A DNA stretch of 64,000 nt, taken from Novosphingobium sp. PC22D (lineage in GTDB: Bacteria > Pseudomonadota > Alphaproteobacteria > Sphingomonadales > Sphingomonadaceae). The notes beneath the pieces were generated by a model, which saw only the letters and a list, made by a program, of their open reading frames with translations, did not search any database and had not been told where the DNA came from. Where the stretch lies: the NCBI RefSeq assembly GCF_002556635.1, contig NZ_MWMO01000008.1, positions 1 to 64,000 on the forward strand, written 5' to 3'. Shown piece after piece: positions 28,563 to 37,790 of this stretch. How positions within the stretch are numbered: position 1 is the stretch's first letter; every line of letters begins with the position of its first letter. A program made the position numbers and the translations under genes.

Positions 28563-29524
28563 CGTGACCTTCTTTCGGTTGTGGTCCGCGGGGCGGGGCC
28601 GGACATCGCCGGGCGGTCGTGCGGCAGGACATCGACGGCCGCCCGTCCGGTTTCGTCGACGTACCCGTTCGGATCGGTGTGGATCAGGATCTCGACGTCG
28701 GGAAATTCGCTTTGCAGCCGCTCCTCGATGGCGTCCATGACCCGGTGCGCCTCGCGAACGGTCATATCGGGATCGACCCAGACGTGAAACTGCACGAAGT
28801 CGCGGTTGCCCGAGGTGCGCGTGCGCAAGTCGTGCACCCCGGTGATGTCGGGATTGCGCGCGAGCACTTCGAGAAAGCGCGCCTTTCGCTCCGGCGGCCA
28901 CTCGTGGTCCATGAGCTGGTCGAGCGCCGCCTGCGAGGCGTGCCAGGCGCCCCATCCGAGCCAGGCCGAGATCAGCAGTCCGAAGCCCCAGTCCGCACCC
29001 GCCACCCCGAGATAGCGGTCGAGCGCAAGAGCCGCGATCACCGCGAGGTTGAGCAGGAGATCGGACTGGTAGTGGATGTTGTCCGTGGTGATCGCGATGC
29101 TGCCGGTCCGCCGGATGACGAAGCGCTGCCAGCTTACCAGCGCGAGCGTGGCGACGATGGCCACGAGCGAGACCGCGATGCCCGTCTCGGCGGATTCGGG
29201 CCGGGCGCCCGCGAGCATCTGTTCGATCGCGCGCGCCGCGATGCCGATCGCCGAGATCGAGATCAGCACGATCTGGAACAGCGCCGCGATCGCCTCGGCC
29301 TTGCCGTGGCCGAAGCGGTGCTTGTCATCGGCGGGGCGCGAAGCGATCCACACCGCCGCCAGCGTCGCGAGGCTGGCGATGAGATCGAGCGTGGTGTCGG
29401 CAAGGCTGCCGAGCATGGCGATCGAACCGGTGGTCCAGGCGGCCCAACCTTTCAGCCCGAGCAGCAGCGCGGCCACCGCGATGCTTGCGCCGGCGGCCGA
29501 GCGGCGCAACCGTTCGCCACTCAT
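28559..29524 (-). CDS. Cation diffusion facilitator family transporter
   Basis: 321-residue inner-membrane antiporter for divalent metals (zinc, iron or cadmium class, FieF-like). Six hydrophobic segments with the site-A residues in SLADTTLDLIAS (TM2) and NIHYQSDLLLNLAV (TM5), HRFGHGKAEAIAAL between them, and a cytoplasmic C-terminal ferredoxin-like domain (FHVWVDPDMTVREAHRVMD). Metal specificity cannot be read with confidence. Downstream phzF-like gene overlaps; pdxH lies 62 bp upstream on the same strand. Confidence 0.93.
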   Translation of the reverse strand: MSGERLRRSAAGASIAVAALLLGLKGWAAWTTGSIAMLGSLADTTLDLIASLATLAAVWIASRPADDKHRFGHGKAEAIAALFQIVLISISAIGIAARAIEQMLAGARPESAETGIAVSLVAIVATLALVSWQRFVIRRTGSIAITTDNIHYQSDLLLNLAVIAALALDRYLGVAGADWGFGLLISAWLGWGAWHASQAALDQLMDHEWPPERKARFLEVLARNPDITGVHDLRTRTSGNRDFVQFHVWVDPDMTVREAHRVMDAIEERLQSEFPDVEILIHTDPNGYVDETGRAAVDVLPHDRPAMSGPAPRTTTERRSR

Positions 29525-29586
29525 GTGCCGGCCTCGCGCATGATCGTTCGTGTCTCGCTATTCATGACCTTCATGGCCCGTGTCGC

Positions 29587-30195
29587 TCAAGGATAGAGCA
29601 GCGTGCTGGCCCAGCCGGCCCCTTCGCGGCGAAATTCCCGCCGCTCGTGGAGACGGAATTCGCGGTCGTGCCAGAATTCGATGAGCTGCGGCTCGACGCG
29701 AAAGCCGGTCCAGTGCGGCGGCCGATCGACATCGCCCCCGGCGAAGCGGTCGCGCGCCTCCGCGTAACGCGCGAGGAAGGTCTCGCGGTTGTCGAGCGGA
29801 CGCGACTGGTCGGAGGCGACCGCGCCGAGCTGCGAATCGCGGGCACGGCTGTGGAAGTAGGCGTCGGCGGTCGCATCGTCGACGCGGCTTAACGGCCCCT
29901 CGATGCGAATCTGGCGGCGCAGGCTCTTCCAGTGGAACAGCAGCGCGACGTTCGGATTGGCGAGGATCTGCGTGCCCTTGCGGCTCTGCTCGTTTGTGTA
30001 GAACACGAAACCGTCGGGCCCGTGGCCCTTCAACAGCACCATGCGCACCGAGGGCTTGCCGTCGGGCGTCGCGGTGGCGAGCGCCATGGCATTGGAGTCG
30101 TTGGGTTCGCTCGCCCGCGCCTCGGCCATCCATGCATCGAACAGGCCGAAGGGGTCGGTGTGGGGGATCAGGTCCTCGGTCAATTCTGTCGGCAT
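29587..30195 (-). CDS. pdxH: Pyridoxine/pyridoxamine 5'-phosphate oxidase
   Basis: FMN-dependent enzyme forming pyridoxal 5'-phosphate from PNP or PMP. The 202-residue protein has [19 protein letters not shown] at the N terminus, [19 protein letters not shown] (FMN contact), [32 protein letters not shown] and the C-terminal hallmark [15 protein letters not shown] with W..RL..R. It is divergent from the dnaJ-like gene and probably leads pdxH-CDF-phzF. Confidence 0.96.
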   Translation of the reverse strand: MPTELTEDLIPHTDPFGLFDAWMAEARASEPNDSNAMALATATPDGKPSVRMVLLKGHGPDGFVFYTNEQSRKGTQILANPNVALLFHWKSLRRQIRIEGPLSRVDDATADAYFHSRARDSQLGAVASDQSRPLDNRETFLARYAEARDRFAGGDVDRPPHWTGFRVEPQLIEFWHDREFRLHERREFRREGAGWASTLLYP

Positions 30196-30347
30196 GGCGT
30201 ACCCCTATCTGGTCCGGTCGAGGCCGCGGCCGTCCTGCGGCTTCGCAAGCAGGCGCGGCGTCCTTCGTTCCCGTCCGCGATAGCGCCGCGCCGGTCGGCT
30301 GAAAAGCGTGGCTTGCCGAGACCGCAAGGCGACCCTAGCTATGCTGC

Positions 30348-31313
30348 ATGGTTGCCGATCCCTATTCCACTCTTGGTGTTGCGCGCGGAGCGAGCGAGAA
30401 GGAGATCAAGTCCGCTTACCGCAAGCTCGCGAAAGAGTTCCACCCCGATACCAACAAGGACAATCCCAAGGCCGCCGAGAAGTTCAGCGACGCGACGCGC
30501 GCCTACGACCTCCTGTCCGACAAGGACAAGCGCGCGCGCTTCGACCGCGGCGAGATCGACATCGACGGCAATCCGACGATGCCGTTCGGCGCCGGCGGCG
30601 GGGGCGCGGGCGGTCATCGCGGCTTCGGTGGCAGCGGCTTCGAGGGGTTCAGCAGCGAGGGCGTCGATATCGGCGACATCTTCAGCGAGATCTTCGGCAG
30701 CCGCGCCGGTCCGGGTGGAGCCGCGGGTGGCGCGCAGCCGGGCGGCGGCTTCTCCGGTTTCGGCGGCGCACGCGGGCGCACGCGCGCGGCGCCGCGCGGT
30801 GCGAACGTCGCCTATCGTCTCTCGGTCTCGCTGCCAGACGCGGCGCGCCTCGCACCGCAGCGGATCACCTTGTCCGACGGCAAGACCATAGACCTCAAGC
30901 TGCCGCCCGGTCTCGAGGACGGCACCCAGATGCGCCTCGCCGGCAAGGGCGAGCCCGGGATGGGCGGCGCCGGCGATGCGCTGGTGACGATCCAGATCGA
31001 GCCCCATCCCTTTTTCCGGCAGGAGGGCTCGGATGTCCGGCTCGACTTGCCGGTCTCGCTCGACGAGGCGCTGTTCGGCGCCAAGGTCCGGGCACCGACG
31101 GTGGATGGCGCGGTCATGCTCTCGATTCCCGCCGGCAGCAGTTCGGGCAAGATCCTGCGCCTCAAGGGCAAGGGCTTCACCCGCAAAGACGGCTCGCGCG
31201 GCGATCAGCTCGTCACGCTCGAAATCGTTCTTCCGGACGACATCTCCGAGCTTTCCGCCCGGCTCGAGGGGTGGAAGCAACCGGGCAACGTGCGCGACAA
31301 GCTTGGCGTCTGA
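30348..31313 (+). CDS. CbpA-type DnaJ co-chaperone (no zinc finger)
   Basis: 321 residues: J domain at 1-70 with the DnaK-stimulating HPD at 32-34, a Gly/Phe-rich linker (about 78-150), and a DnaJ C-terminal substrate-binding domain (about 160-305; [41 protein letters not shown]). The four CxxCxGxG zinc motifs of classical DnaJ are absent, so this is the class II/CbpA type. It sits 16 bp before the YihY gene. Confidence 0.93.
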   Translation: MVADPYSTLGVARGASEKEIKSAYRKLAKEFHPDTNKDNPKAAEKFSDATRAYDLLSDKDKRARFDRGEIDIDGNPTMPFGAGGGGAGGHRGFGGSGFEGFSSEGVDIGDIFSEIFGSRAGPGGAAGGAQPGGGFSGFGGARGRTRAAPRGANVAYRLSVSLPDAARLAPQRITLSDGKTIDLKLPPGLEDGTQMRLAGKGEPGMGGAGDALVTIQIEPHPFFRQEGSDVRLDLPVSLDEALFGAKVRAPTVDGAVMLSIPAGSSSGKILRLKGKGFTRKDGSRGDQLVTLEIVLPDDISELSARLEGWKQPGNVRDKLGV

Positions 31314-31328
31314 TCCGCCGCGTCCTAT

Positions 31329-32345
31329 GTGACGCAAGTGGAGGAGCAGCTGCGGACAGGTTCGGGGGCGCAAGCCGATCTGACGCCCGAGGGGCGCCGG
31401 CGCGAGGCACTGCGCGGACACGAGGGTCTGCAGGCCCGGCTTCTCGCGACCGCCGGTCCGGGCACGCGCGCTTTCACCGTCGTTCGGCGGATCTGGACCG
31501 GGGCCTGGAACGACGGTTTCATTCACGCGGGCAACCTCGCCTACATGACGCTGCTTGCCCTGTTTCCCTTTTTCATCGCGGTCGCGGCGATCTTTTCCGT
31601 GATCGGCGAGCAGGGGCAGCTCGATGCCTCGATCGGAGCGGTCCTCACGTCCTTCCCGCCGAGAGTGGCCGAGGTCGTCGGGCCCGTTGCGCGAGACATC
31701 GCCGCGGCTCGGCAGGGCTGGCTGCTATGGGTCGGCGGGCTGTTCGGCGTGTGGACCGCGACGAGCCTGATCGAGACGATACGCGATATCCTCCACCGGG
31801 CTTACGGCACGCCCGAGACACACGCGTTCTGGCATTATCGCCTGGTTTCCACCGGAGTGATCTTCGCCGCAGTGCTCCTGCTGCTCGTCTCGCTCTCCGG
31901 GCAAGTCCTGCTGTCGGCCGTCCAGGAAGTCGTGCGCGCCCTCTTTCCCGGCCTCAATCCGCTGTTCGACGAGTTCGTCTTCACCCGGCTGGTGAGCGCA
32001 GGGGCGCTGTTTTTCTCGATCTACTTCCTGTTCGTTTCGCTCACGCCTTCGCGTTATCAGGCCCGGCGCTATCCCAAATGGCCGGGCGCGGCGCTCGTCA
32101 CGGTCTGGTGGCTGGTCGTGACCTTCGCGATGCCGCGCGTGCTGCGCACCTTCTTCACTTACGATTTGACCTACGGAAGCCTCGCCGGGGTCATGATCGC
32201 GCTTTTCTTTTTCTGGCTGGTCGGACTAGGAATGGTCGTAGGCGCAGAGCTCAATGCCGCGCTGGCCGTCTCGCCCGAAGAGCAGGAAATGCTGGCGCGG
32301 GCCACCGGAGGCACGAAGTCTGTCGACGTAACGACACAGGAATGA
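31329..32345 (+). CDS. YihY/BrkB family inner-membrane protein
   Basis: 338 residues. A hydrophilic N terminus of about 50 residues is followed by about six membrane segments: HAGNLAYMTLLALFPFFIAV is the family signature, then GWLLWVGGLFGVWTATSLIETI, and a C-terminal LTYGSLAGVMIALFFFWLVG. The family is often annotated ribonuclease BN in error; it is a membrane protein of unknown function. The start is GTG 31329. Its stop overlaps the fabI start (ATGA). Confidence 0.9.
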   Translation: MTQVEEQLRTGSGAQADLTPEGRRREALRGHEGLQARLLATAGPGTRAFTVVRRIWTGAWNDGFIHAGNLAYMTLLALFPFFIAVAAIFSVIGEQGQLDASIGAVLTSFPPRVAEVVGPVARDIAAARQGWLLWVGGLFGVWTATSLIETIRDILHRAYGTPETHAFWHYRLVSTGVIFAAVLLLLVSLSGQVLLSAVQEVVRALFPGLNPLFDEFVFTRLVSAGALFFSIYFLFVSLTPSRYQARRYPKWPGAALVTVWWLVVTFAMPRVLRTFFTYDLTYGSLAGVMIALFFFWLVGLGMVVGAELNAALAVSPEEQEMLARATGGTKSVDVTTQE

Positions 32346-33157
32346 ATGGCATGGATGGATTGATGCAGGGCAAGCGCGGCTTGATCATGGGCCTGGCGAA
32401 CGACAAGTCGTTGGCCTGGGGCATTGCGCGCAAGCTGCGTGAGCAAGGGGCCGAGCTGGCCTTCTCCTATCAGGGCGCCGCACTGGAAAAGCGGGTCCGG
32501 CCTTTGGCGGAGAGCCTTGGGTCCGATCTGCTGATCGATTGCGACGTGGCCGACATGGACAATCTTGATCAGGGTTTCGCGGCGCTCGCTTCCCGGTGGG
32601 AGACGATCGACTTCGTCGTCCATGCGATCGGCTTTTCCGACAAGTCGCAGCTTCGCGGCCGCTACTACGACACGACGCTCGACAACTTCCTGATGACGCT
32701 CAATGTCTCGGCCTACAGCCTTGTTGCCGTGACCAAGCGGGCAATGCAGATGATGCCCGAGAGTGGCGGGTCGATCCTCACCTTGACCTATTACGGCGCC
32801 GAGAAAGTCGTTCCGCACTACAATGTGATGGGCGTGGCCAAGGCGGCGCTCGAGACGAGCGTCAAATACCTCGCCAACGACCTCGGTCCGCGCGGCATCC
32901 GCGTCAACGCGATTTCGGCGGGGCCGATCCAGACGCTCGCGGCGCGGGGCATCGGCGACTTCAACTACATCCTCAAGTGGAATGAGCTGAACTCGCCGAT
33001 GCGCCGTAACGTGACGATCGACGATGTCGGGGGCGGGGCGCTCTATCTGCTCTCGGACTTGGCTTCGGGCGTGACCGGCGAGATTCACCATATCGACGGT
33101 GGCTACAACGTGATCGGTATGAAGCAGGAGGATGCGCCCGACATCGCGCTGAGCTGA
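32342..33157 (+). CDS. fabI: Enoyl-[acyl-carrier-protein] reductase (NADH)
   Basis: Final reduction of the fatty-acid elongation cycle; the classical triclosan target. 271 residues with the FabI nucleotide loop GLANDKSLAWGIARKL, HAIGFSDKSQLRG, the LTYYGAEKVVPHYNVMGVAK stretch carrying the catalytic Tyr160 and Lys167 (Y-x6-K), and NAISAGPIQTLAARGI. The start ATG 32342 overlaps the YihY stop; ATG 32351 is an alternative. A strong terminator follows at 33184. Confidence 0.97.
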   Translation: MNGMDGLMQGKRGLIMGLANDKSLAWGIARKLREQGAELAFSYQGAALEKRVRPLAESLGSDLLIDCDVADMDNLDQGFAALASRWETIDFVVHAIGFSDKSQLRGRYYDTTLDNFLMTLNVSAYSLVAVTKRAMQMMPESGGSILTLTYYGAEKVVPHYNVMGVAKAALETSVKYLANDLGPRGIRVNAISAGPIQTLAARGIGDFNYILKWNELNSPMRRNVTIDDVGGGALYLLSDLASGVTGEIHHIDGGYNVIGMKQEDAPDIALS

Positions 33158-33183
33158 CCGGGCACCACTTACCGAGCGAGATG

Positions 33184-33219
33184 AAGGCCACGCCCGCGAG
33201 CCGCGGGCGTGGCCTTTTT
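33184..33219 (+). terminator. Intrinsic terminator of fabI
   Basis: AAGGCCACGCCCGC pairs with GCGGGCGTGGCCTT across a short GAGCC loop and is followed by TTTTT at 33215-33219. Confidence 0.95.
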
Positions 33220-33404
33220 CGTGTCTGCGGCTGACGGGGCGGCGTCGCATTCGTCGCGCCGCTTCGGCGCGAGGATCGCGATGGCCCCTTGATGCAAGGA
33301 CGTACCCGCCTGCTCATCGCGTCCGCAGAGGCCGGCGGGCTGTCGCGGCCGGGGGCTGCTGCGTCAGGGACCGTCGGTGTCGCCGGCCGGATGCGCCGCG
33401 CACA
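33220..33404. other. Gap between two facing terminators
   Basis: The region between the fabI terminator and the terminator of the large surface protein contains only GC-rich sequence with no gene or repeat I can support. Confidence 0.6.
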
Positions 33405-33438
33405 CAAAAAAGAGGGGCCGTCTTTCGACGGCCCCTCA
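33405..33438 (-). terminator. Intrinsic terminator of the 1424-residue protein gene
   Basis: On the minus strand GAGGGGCCGTC and GACGGCCCCTC form a perfect 11-bp stem with a GAAA loop, followed by TTTTTT. It lies 26 bp after the stop codon at 33464. Confidence 0.96.
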
Positions 33439-33463
33439 CTATCAGGGTAGCTTAAGAACGATC

Positions 33464-36400
33464 TTAGATGATCGCCGACGTGTAGACCTCAAGCAGCTGC
33501 GTCGGGGTGAGCTGCGTGAAGTTGGCGTTGGTCATCTCGCTCCAGTTGCCGATCGCGAACTTGTCGAGATCGTCGTAGGTGGCGAGCTCGGTCGTGCCGA
33601 GGAAGGTCACCGTGGCATTCTCGACGCCCGGGGCGTTGTCGACCTGGTACCAGTGACCGACGTTGTCGCTGTCGACGGTGATGATCACGCTCGACTGGAA
33701 CGGATCGTCGATGTCGGTGTCGGCGGCCTGAACCAGATCCTCGAGCTCACCGGCGGTATCGGTCGCCGCGCTGCGGTCGATCAGAACGACGGAAGCGTCG
33801 GTCCAGTCGATCGAACCCAGCACACCGGTGTCCGTACCCACGCCATCGACAGCGTTGATGAACTCATCCGGGCCCTGCTGGCCGAGGATGTCGCTCACGT
33901 CGAAGATGTCGTAGCCGAGCTCGAACGACGAACCGTCATCCGAAGCCGCCTCCAGCGTGAAGCCGAAGCCCGCGCCGTCGGTGGAGTCCACCGCGTAGTC
34001 GAGGTTCGGGTCCGTCGCGTCGACGATCGCCGGCGGGATGTTGCCGTCGTCGGCAGCAACCAGCGTCAGGACAGCGCCCGAGACCGAAACTGCGGCGATA
34101 TCGTCGCCCGGATCCGTGCCGATATCGTAGGTCGCGATGAAGTCGGCCGCGAGACCGGCAGCCACATCCGCCGGGGTATCACCCGGCTCGATCTCGTAGC
34201 TGGCCGTGAAGGTGTCGAAGGTCACATCGACAGTCTCACCCGGCGTCAGCGAGGTGGACGTACCCGCGAAGTCGAAGGTGATGTCCTGCGTTTCCGGACC
34301 GAAGACCGGAACGATCGCATCCGCGAAGTCACCGTCTTCGTCGCTCTCGATGATCACCGTCGTCGGATCACCAGCGTCGATGAACGCGTCGCCAAGCGTG
34401 CTCTGTGCATCGATGGCGTCGCGGATCGCGATGGCAACCTCTTCCGGCGTATCGTCGGCACCATCCACGGTCACAACGATCTCTTCACCGAGAACGCTGA
34501 TGAGGAACTGGCCGCCCGTACCGTCGTCCACACCGCCGGTGACGGTGATGGTCTGGACTTCCGGCTCCGGATCCGCACCCACGTCGGTCGAAGCCGCCGT
34601 GAAGTTGTAGATGTAGTCGTCGCCGAAGAGTTCGGAGTCGGTGTAGACAACATGCTCAATCGAGTTTTCGTTCGACGAGAGGACGAGCGTGTCGTCGCCG
34701 GTCGAAAGATAGACGCGGTTGTTGTTGATGTTGTCCGAGTCAACGCCGTCGAGGTCGAAGAAGACACCCGAGCTGGCGATGTCGCGGCCGAACTCACTGT
34801 CGAAACGACCGAAGGTCGGATCGCCGAGGTCGTCCTCGATCGCCGTGCCGTCGGCTTCGAAACCGAGCGACGCGAGCGTCGCGATCTGCGTCGCCGAAAG
34901 CGCGCCGATCGTGCCGACACCGTTCGCAACCTGCGTGCTGGTCAGCGTGCCGTTGCTGAAGAGCGACACGTCGAGGTCGGTCTCGACCATCTCGCCGTCG
35001 ATCAGCGAGCTGACGATCAGCGTGCGGCCCGGACCGTCTTCCGCGACGAGAACGTCGTAGAGCGGGTTCGGCTCACCGTTCGGCAGGAGCGGCGAGTTGA
35101 TCGCGTCCTTGATCGCCTGATTGATCGAGAGATCGTTGATCGTGTAGCCGGTCGAGGCGTTGCCGCCCGTGGCACCGACCGAGACGCTCACTTCGATGTC
35201 CTGGAAGGTCACCGTGAGGCCGACCTTGGCGATGCCCGAGATCTGGGCAACGCCCTGCGAGAGCAGGTCGTTCACGTCGGTGTTGACCGCGTTGAACACC
35301 CAGGTCGCACGATCGCCGTTGAAGGTCTGGAAGGTGAACCCACCCTCAGACACGAACTCCTGATCGAAGCCCGAGTTGTCGGTGTAGACAACGTCGTGTT
35401 CCGAACCGGTGTTGATGATCGCGGCCGTCGAACCCCAGGTGTTGACGAAGTCCTCACCCGAGCCGGTCTCGATGACGACGTTCGAGTTCAGGACGTGGTT
35501 CACGTACCAGAACGGGGTGCCGCCGAACGCGAAGGCCAGCAGGCCACCGTCCAGTTCGTTGGCGACGAACTGGCCGTCACCGATCTGGAAGAGCACCGCG
35601 TCGTCGCCGGCACCCGTCGAGGTGTAGAACGAGAAGTCCTCACGCGCCGAGTTGCCGATGAACGCCGCGTTGTCCTGCGACAGGCTCATGCTGAACAGGT
35701 CGTCGCCATCACCGAACAGGTAGGTGGCGGCAACGTTGTCGCCCGGGGTCTTGCCGTCTTCCGGATTGAAGACCGGATCGTTCGGGTCGATTTCGGGGTC
35801 GATGTCGAGCAGATCGAGGTACTTCGGCGTGAAGGCCGAGGTCAGCGCGGCAAAGAGGGTGAAATCGTTGTCGAACCCGGTGGCGTCCATGGTCTGGACG
35901 TCGACGAGACCGTAGTTGCGGTTCGACACCACGTCGAGGAACGTCGGCAGGACGTCGTTCGGCGCGGCAAGGTCGATCAGCGCCGACGAGTTGCCCGTCT
36001 CGGGGTCCAGCACGTCCGACGACGTGAAGCTGTTGCCGATCGTGAGGCTCGCCGTGGCGCCCGCACCCGACGTGACATAGACTTCACGCAGGGTGTTGTT
36101 GGTCGAGGAGAGCGAGGACAGGTTGCTGTCCATCTCGTCGTTGCCGAGAACTTCGAGGTTGAAGCGCTCGACGCCGCCGTCGTTCATGCCGCCGACCTGG
36201 AAGTCACCGCCTTCACCGGCGCGACCGACCTTCTGCACCGAGAGGTTCGCGGTGATCAGGTTGAAGGTCTCTTCCGGCGGAGTCGCGAAGACTTCCTTCT
36301 GGTAGTCGGTCTGCGGCGGGACCGGGCTGGTGGCGATGAAGCCGACGGCCTCGAGTTCACGACCTTCGGTGTCGGTCAGAACGATCTCGTAGCCGCTCGC

Positions 36401-37738
36401 GTCCTGGTCGATGCCATCGTCAGCAGTGCCGACAACGCCGTCCGGGCCAGGCGTCACGCCGTCCGGGTCGGTAACGGTGAAGAGGTCACCGACCGAGACC
36501 TCGATGCTGTCGAGGCCCATGTCGTCGAGCGCGGTCTGAACCGAAGCCGCGAGCGCCTGATAGGCGGCGAGGCCCGACAGACCGTTCGAGCCGTCGTACG
36601 CGATCGTGTATTCGACGCCATCGACGGTGATGACGAGCTGATCGAACGGGTTGGTGAGCAGCGGCTGCGTGTTGTCGATCTCGTTGTCGATGTCGAGCAG
36701 CTGGATGGTCAGCGACGAGTCGGCAACCGTCGGCGCGTTGGCGGTGAGGTAGTCCTCATCGAACAGCGCGATGAAGTCCGCGGCCTCTTCCACCGAGCTG
36801 GCGCCGGCGGTGTGGTCCATGTGGAACTCGATGTCCGAGGTCACACGGTAGTCTTCGAGGTCGGGGGTCGACAGAAGGCTGTCGAGATCGTTGAGCGTGT
36901 TGATGTTGTAGATGCGCAGGCTGGCATCCGAGAAGTACGACGTGAACGACTCGGCGCCGTAGATGTCCTGAGCATCGACCTCGACGAGGTCTTCGAAGTT
37001 CGGGAAGTTCGCGACGTTGTCGTAACCCTGCGCCTCGAACCAGAAGTTCTCGACGTCGGTCGTGATCGGCGCGATCGGCGAGAACGAACCGGTGTTCAGC
37101 GCGGCCGCTTCCTGGATGGTCGCCCAGAGAAGATCGGTGCCGGCGCCGCCGTCGATCTCGTCGCCGCTGCCGAGCTGGTTGGCCTGCTCACCGGCGGCGT
37201 TCTGAACCACGCGAGCGCGGAAGATGTCGTTGCCGGCGAGATCGCCGTAGTCTTCGCCCGGCTCGATGATGTCGTTGCCGACGGTGAGACGGATGGTGTC
37301 GCCGGTCGGGGTCGGGGTCGGGGTGGGAACGACGACGACGCCGTCGCCGTCGAGAACGGTTTCACCGTCGGTGGCGATCACCTGGTCGCCGAGCGTGAAG
37401 CCGTCGTCGCCGATGATGAGAACGCGGTCATCGTCACCACCGTCGGAGCCGTTGAAGATGATCGTCGAACCATCGGCACCGGCGGGGATGAGGATATCCG
37501 CGCCGCTGGCGTTGGTGAGGATCAGGTTCGCGCCCTCGAGCGTGGCGGTGTAGTCCGAGGCGAGACCGTCGATGTAGATGGTGTCGCCGCCGCGGTTGAA
37601 CGACGGGTCAAAGATAACCTGAGCGTCGCCGGCAATGAACACGGTCTCGGCACCGTCCGCGGTGCCGAAGATCGTGTCGGGGTCAAAGGCGCCGTAAACG
37701 CCGCCGGTTTGACCGGGATTGAGAATAATGCGGGCCAT
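33464..37738 (-). CDS. Large acidic beta-rich putative type I secreted surface protein (1424 aa)
   Basis: No signal peptide. Residues 20-120 form a beta module homologous to the C terminus of the neighbouring 454-residue protein, followed by an Asp/Gly-rich stretch and a PTPTPTPT linker at 138-145. The body is rich in Asp, Thr, Gly and Val and contains single RTX-like nonapeptide remnants (GGAGTDLL near 195, GDGDDLF near 676, GAGDDAVLF near 713, GSGEDFVNT near 760, TGDDTLVL near 1013) rather than long arrays. Several diverged copies of a strand-helix module occur (for example VDGADDTPEEVAIAIRDAI near 1090 and EPGDTPADVAAGLAADFI near 1185). There is no cysteine and only seven lysines. The tail ends hydrophobic (LLEVYTSAII). 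These are hallmarks of T1SS clients such as S-layer proteins or adhesins; identity as an S-layer is inference. AGGGAG precedes ATG 37738. Confidence 0.85.
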   Translation of the reverse strand: MARIILNPGQTGGVYGAFDPDTIFGTADGAETVFIAGDAQVIFDPSFNRGGDTIYIDGLASDYTATLEGANLILTNASGADILIPAGADGSTIIFNGSDGGDDDRVLIIGDDGFTLGDQVIATDGETVLDGDGVVVVPTPTPTPTGDTIRLTVGNDIIEPGEDYGDLAGNDIFRARVVQNAAGEQANQLGSGDEIDGGAGTDLLWATIQEAAALNTGSFSPIAPITTDVENFWFEAQGYDNVANFPNFEDLVEVDAQDIYGAESFTSYFSDASLRIYNINTLNDLDSLLSTPDLEDYRVTSDIEFHMDHTAGASSVEEAADFIALFDEDYLTANAPTVADSSLTIQLLDIDNEIDNTQPLLTNPFDQLVITVDGVEYTIAYDGSNGLSGLAAYQALAASVQTALDDMGLDSIEVSVGDLFTVTDPDGVTPGPDGVVGTADDGIDQDASGYEIVLTDTEGRELEAVGFIATSPVPPQTDYQKEVFATPPEETFNLITANLSVQKVGRAGEGGDFQVGGMNDGGVERFNLEVLGNDEMDSNLSSLSSTNNTLREVYVTSGAGATASLTIGNSFTSSDVLDPETGNSSALIDLAAPNDVLPTFLDVVSNRNYGLVDVQTMDATGFDNDFTLFAALTSAFTPKYLDLLDIDPEIDPNDPVFNPEDGKTPGDNVAATYLFGDGDDLFSMSLSQDNAAFIGNSAREDFSFYTSTGAGDDAVLFQIGDGQFVANELDGGLLAFAFGGTPFWYVNHVLNSNVVIETGSGEDFVNTWGSTAAIINTGSEHDVVYTDNSGFDQEFVSEGGFTFQTFNGDRATWVFNAVNTDVNDLLSQGVAQISGIAKVGLTVTFQDIEVSVSVGATGGNASTGYTINDLSINQAIKDAINSPLLPNGEPNPLYDVLVAEDGPGRTLIVSSLIDGEMVETDLDVSLFSNGTLTSTQVANGVGTIGALSATQIATLASLGFEADGTAIEDDLGDPTFGRFDSEFGRDIASSGVFFDLDGVDSDNINNNRVYLSTGDDTLVLSSNENSIEHVVYTDSELFGDDYIYNFTAASTDVGADPEPEVQTITVTGGVDDGTGGQFLISVLGEEIVVTVDGADDTPEEVAIAIRDAIDAQSTLGDAFIDAGDPTTVIIESDEDGDFADAIVPVFGPETQDITFDFAGTSTSLTPGETVDVTFDTFTASYEIEPGDTPADVAAGLAADFIATYDIGTDPGDDIAAVSVSGAVLTLVAADDGNIPPAIVDATDPNLDYAVDSTDGAGFGFTLEAASDDGSSFELGYDIFDVSDILGQQGPDEFINAVDGVGTDTGVLGSIDWTDASVVLIDRSAATDTAGELEDLVQAADTDIDDPFQSSVIITVDSDNVGHWYQVDNAPGVENATVTFLGTTELATYDDLDKFAIGNWSEMTNANFTQLTPTQLLEVYTSAII

Positions 37739-37790
37739 AAATGTGCTCCCTGATAGAACCTAGATGCAACCCCCCCTTAGGGGCACATGC
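37739..37790 (-). other. Short spacer with small hairpin between the two surface-protein genes
   Basis: The 52-bp spacer contains CCCC TTA GGGG (37773-37783), a small hairpin in the putative dicistronic mRNA, and the ribosome binding site AGGGAG of the downstream gene. It could set unequal expression of the two proteins, but it lacks a T-run and is not a strong terminator. Confidence 0.45.

Noticed and set aside
31329..32345. Ribonuclease BN annotation for the YihY-like gene
   Set aside because: The protein is a multi-pass membrane protein of the YihY/BrkB family; RNase BN activity belongs to an unrelated metallo-beta-lactamase.
37309..37330. PTPTPTPT-encoding microsatellite as possible phase-variation tract
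   Set aside because: The hexamer-type repeat is short and in frame; slippage would only change linker length, so there is no on/off switch evidence.
33377..37753. Plus-strand open frame of 1458 codons opposite the large surface-protein gene
   Set aside because: It is the antisense shadow of a gene rich in Asp, Thr and Val codons; its translation is an Arg/Val/Asp-rich string with no domain, and the minus-strand gene has a ribosome binding site, terminator and operon context.
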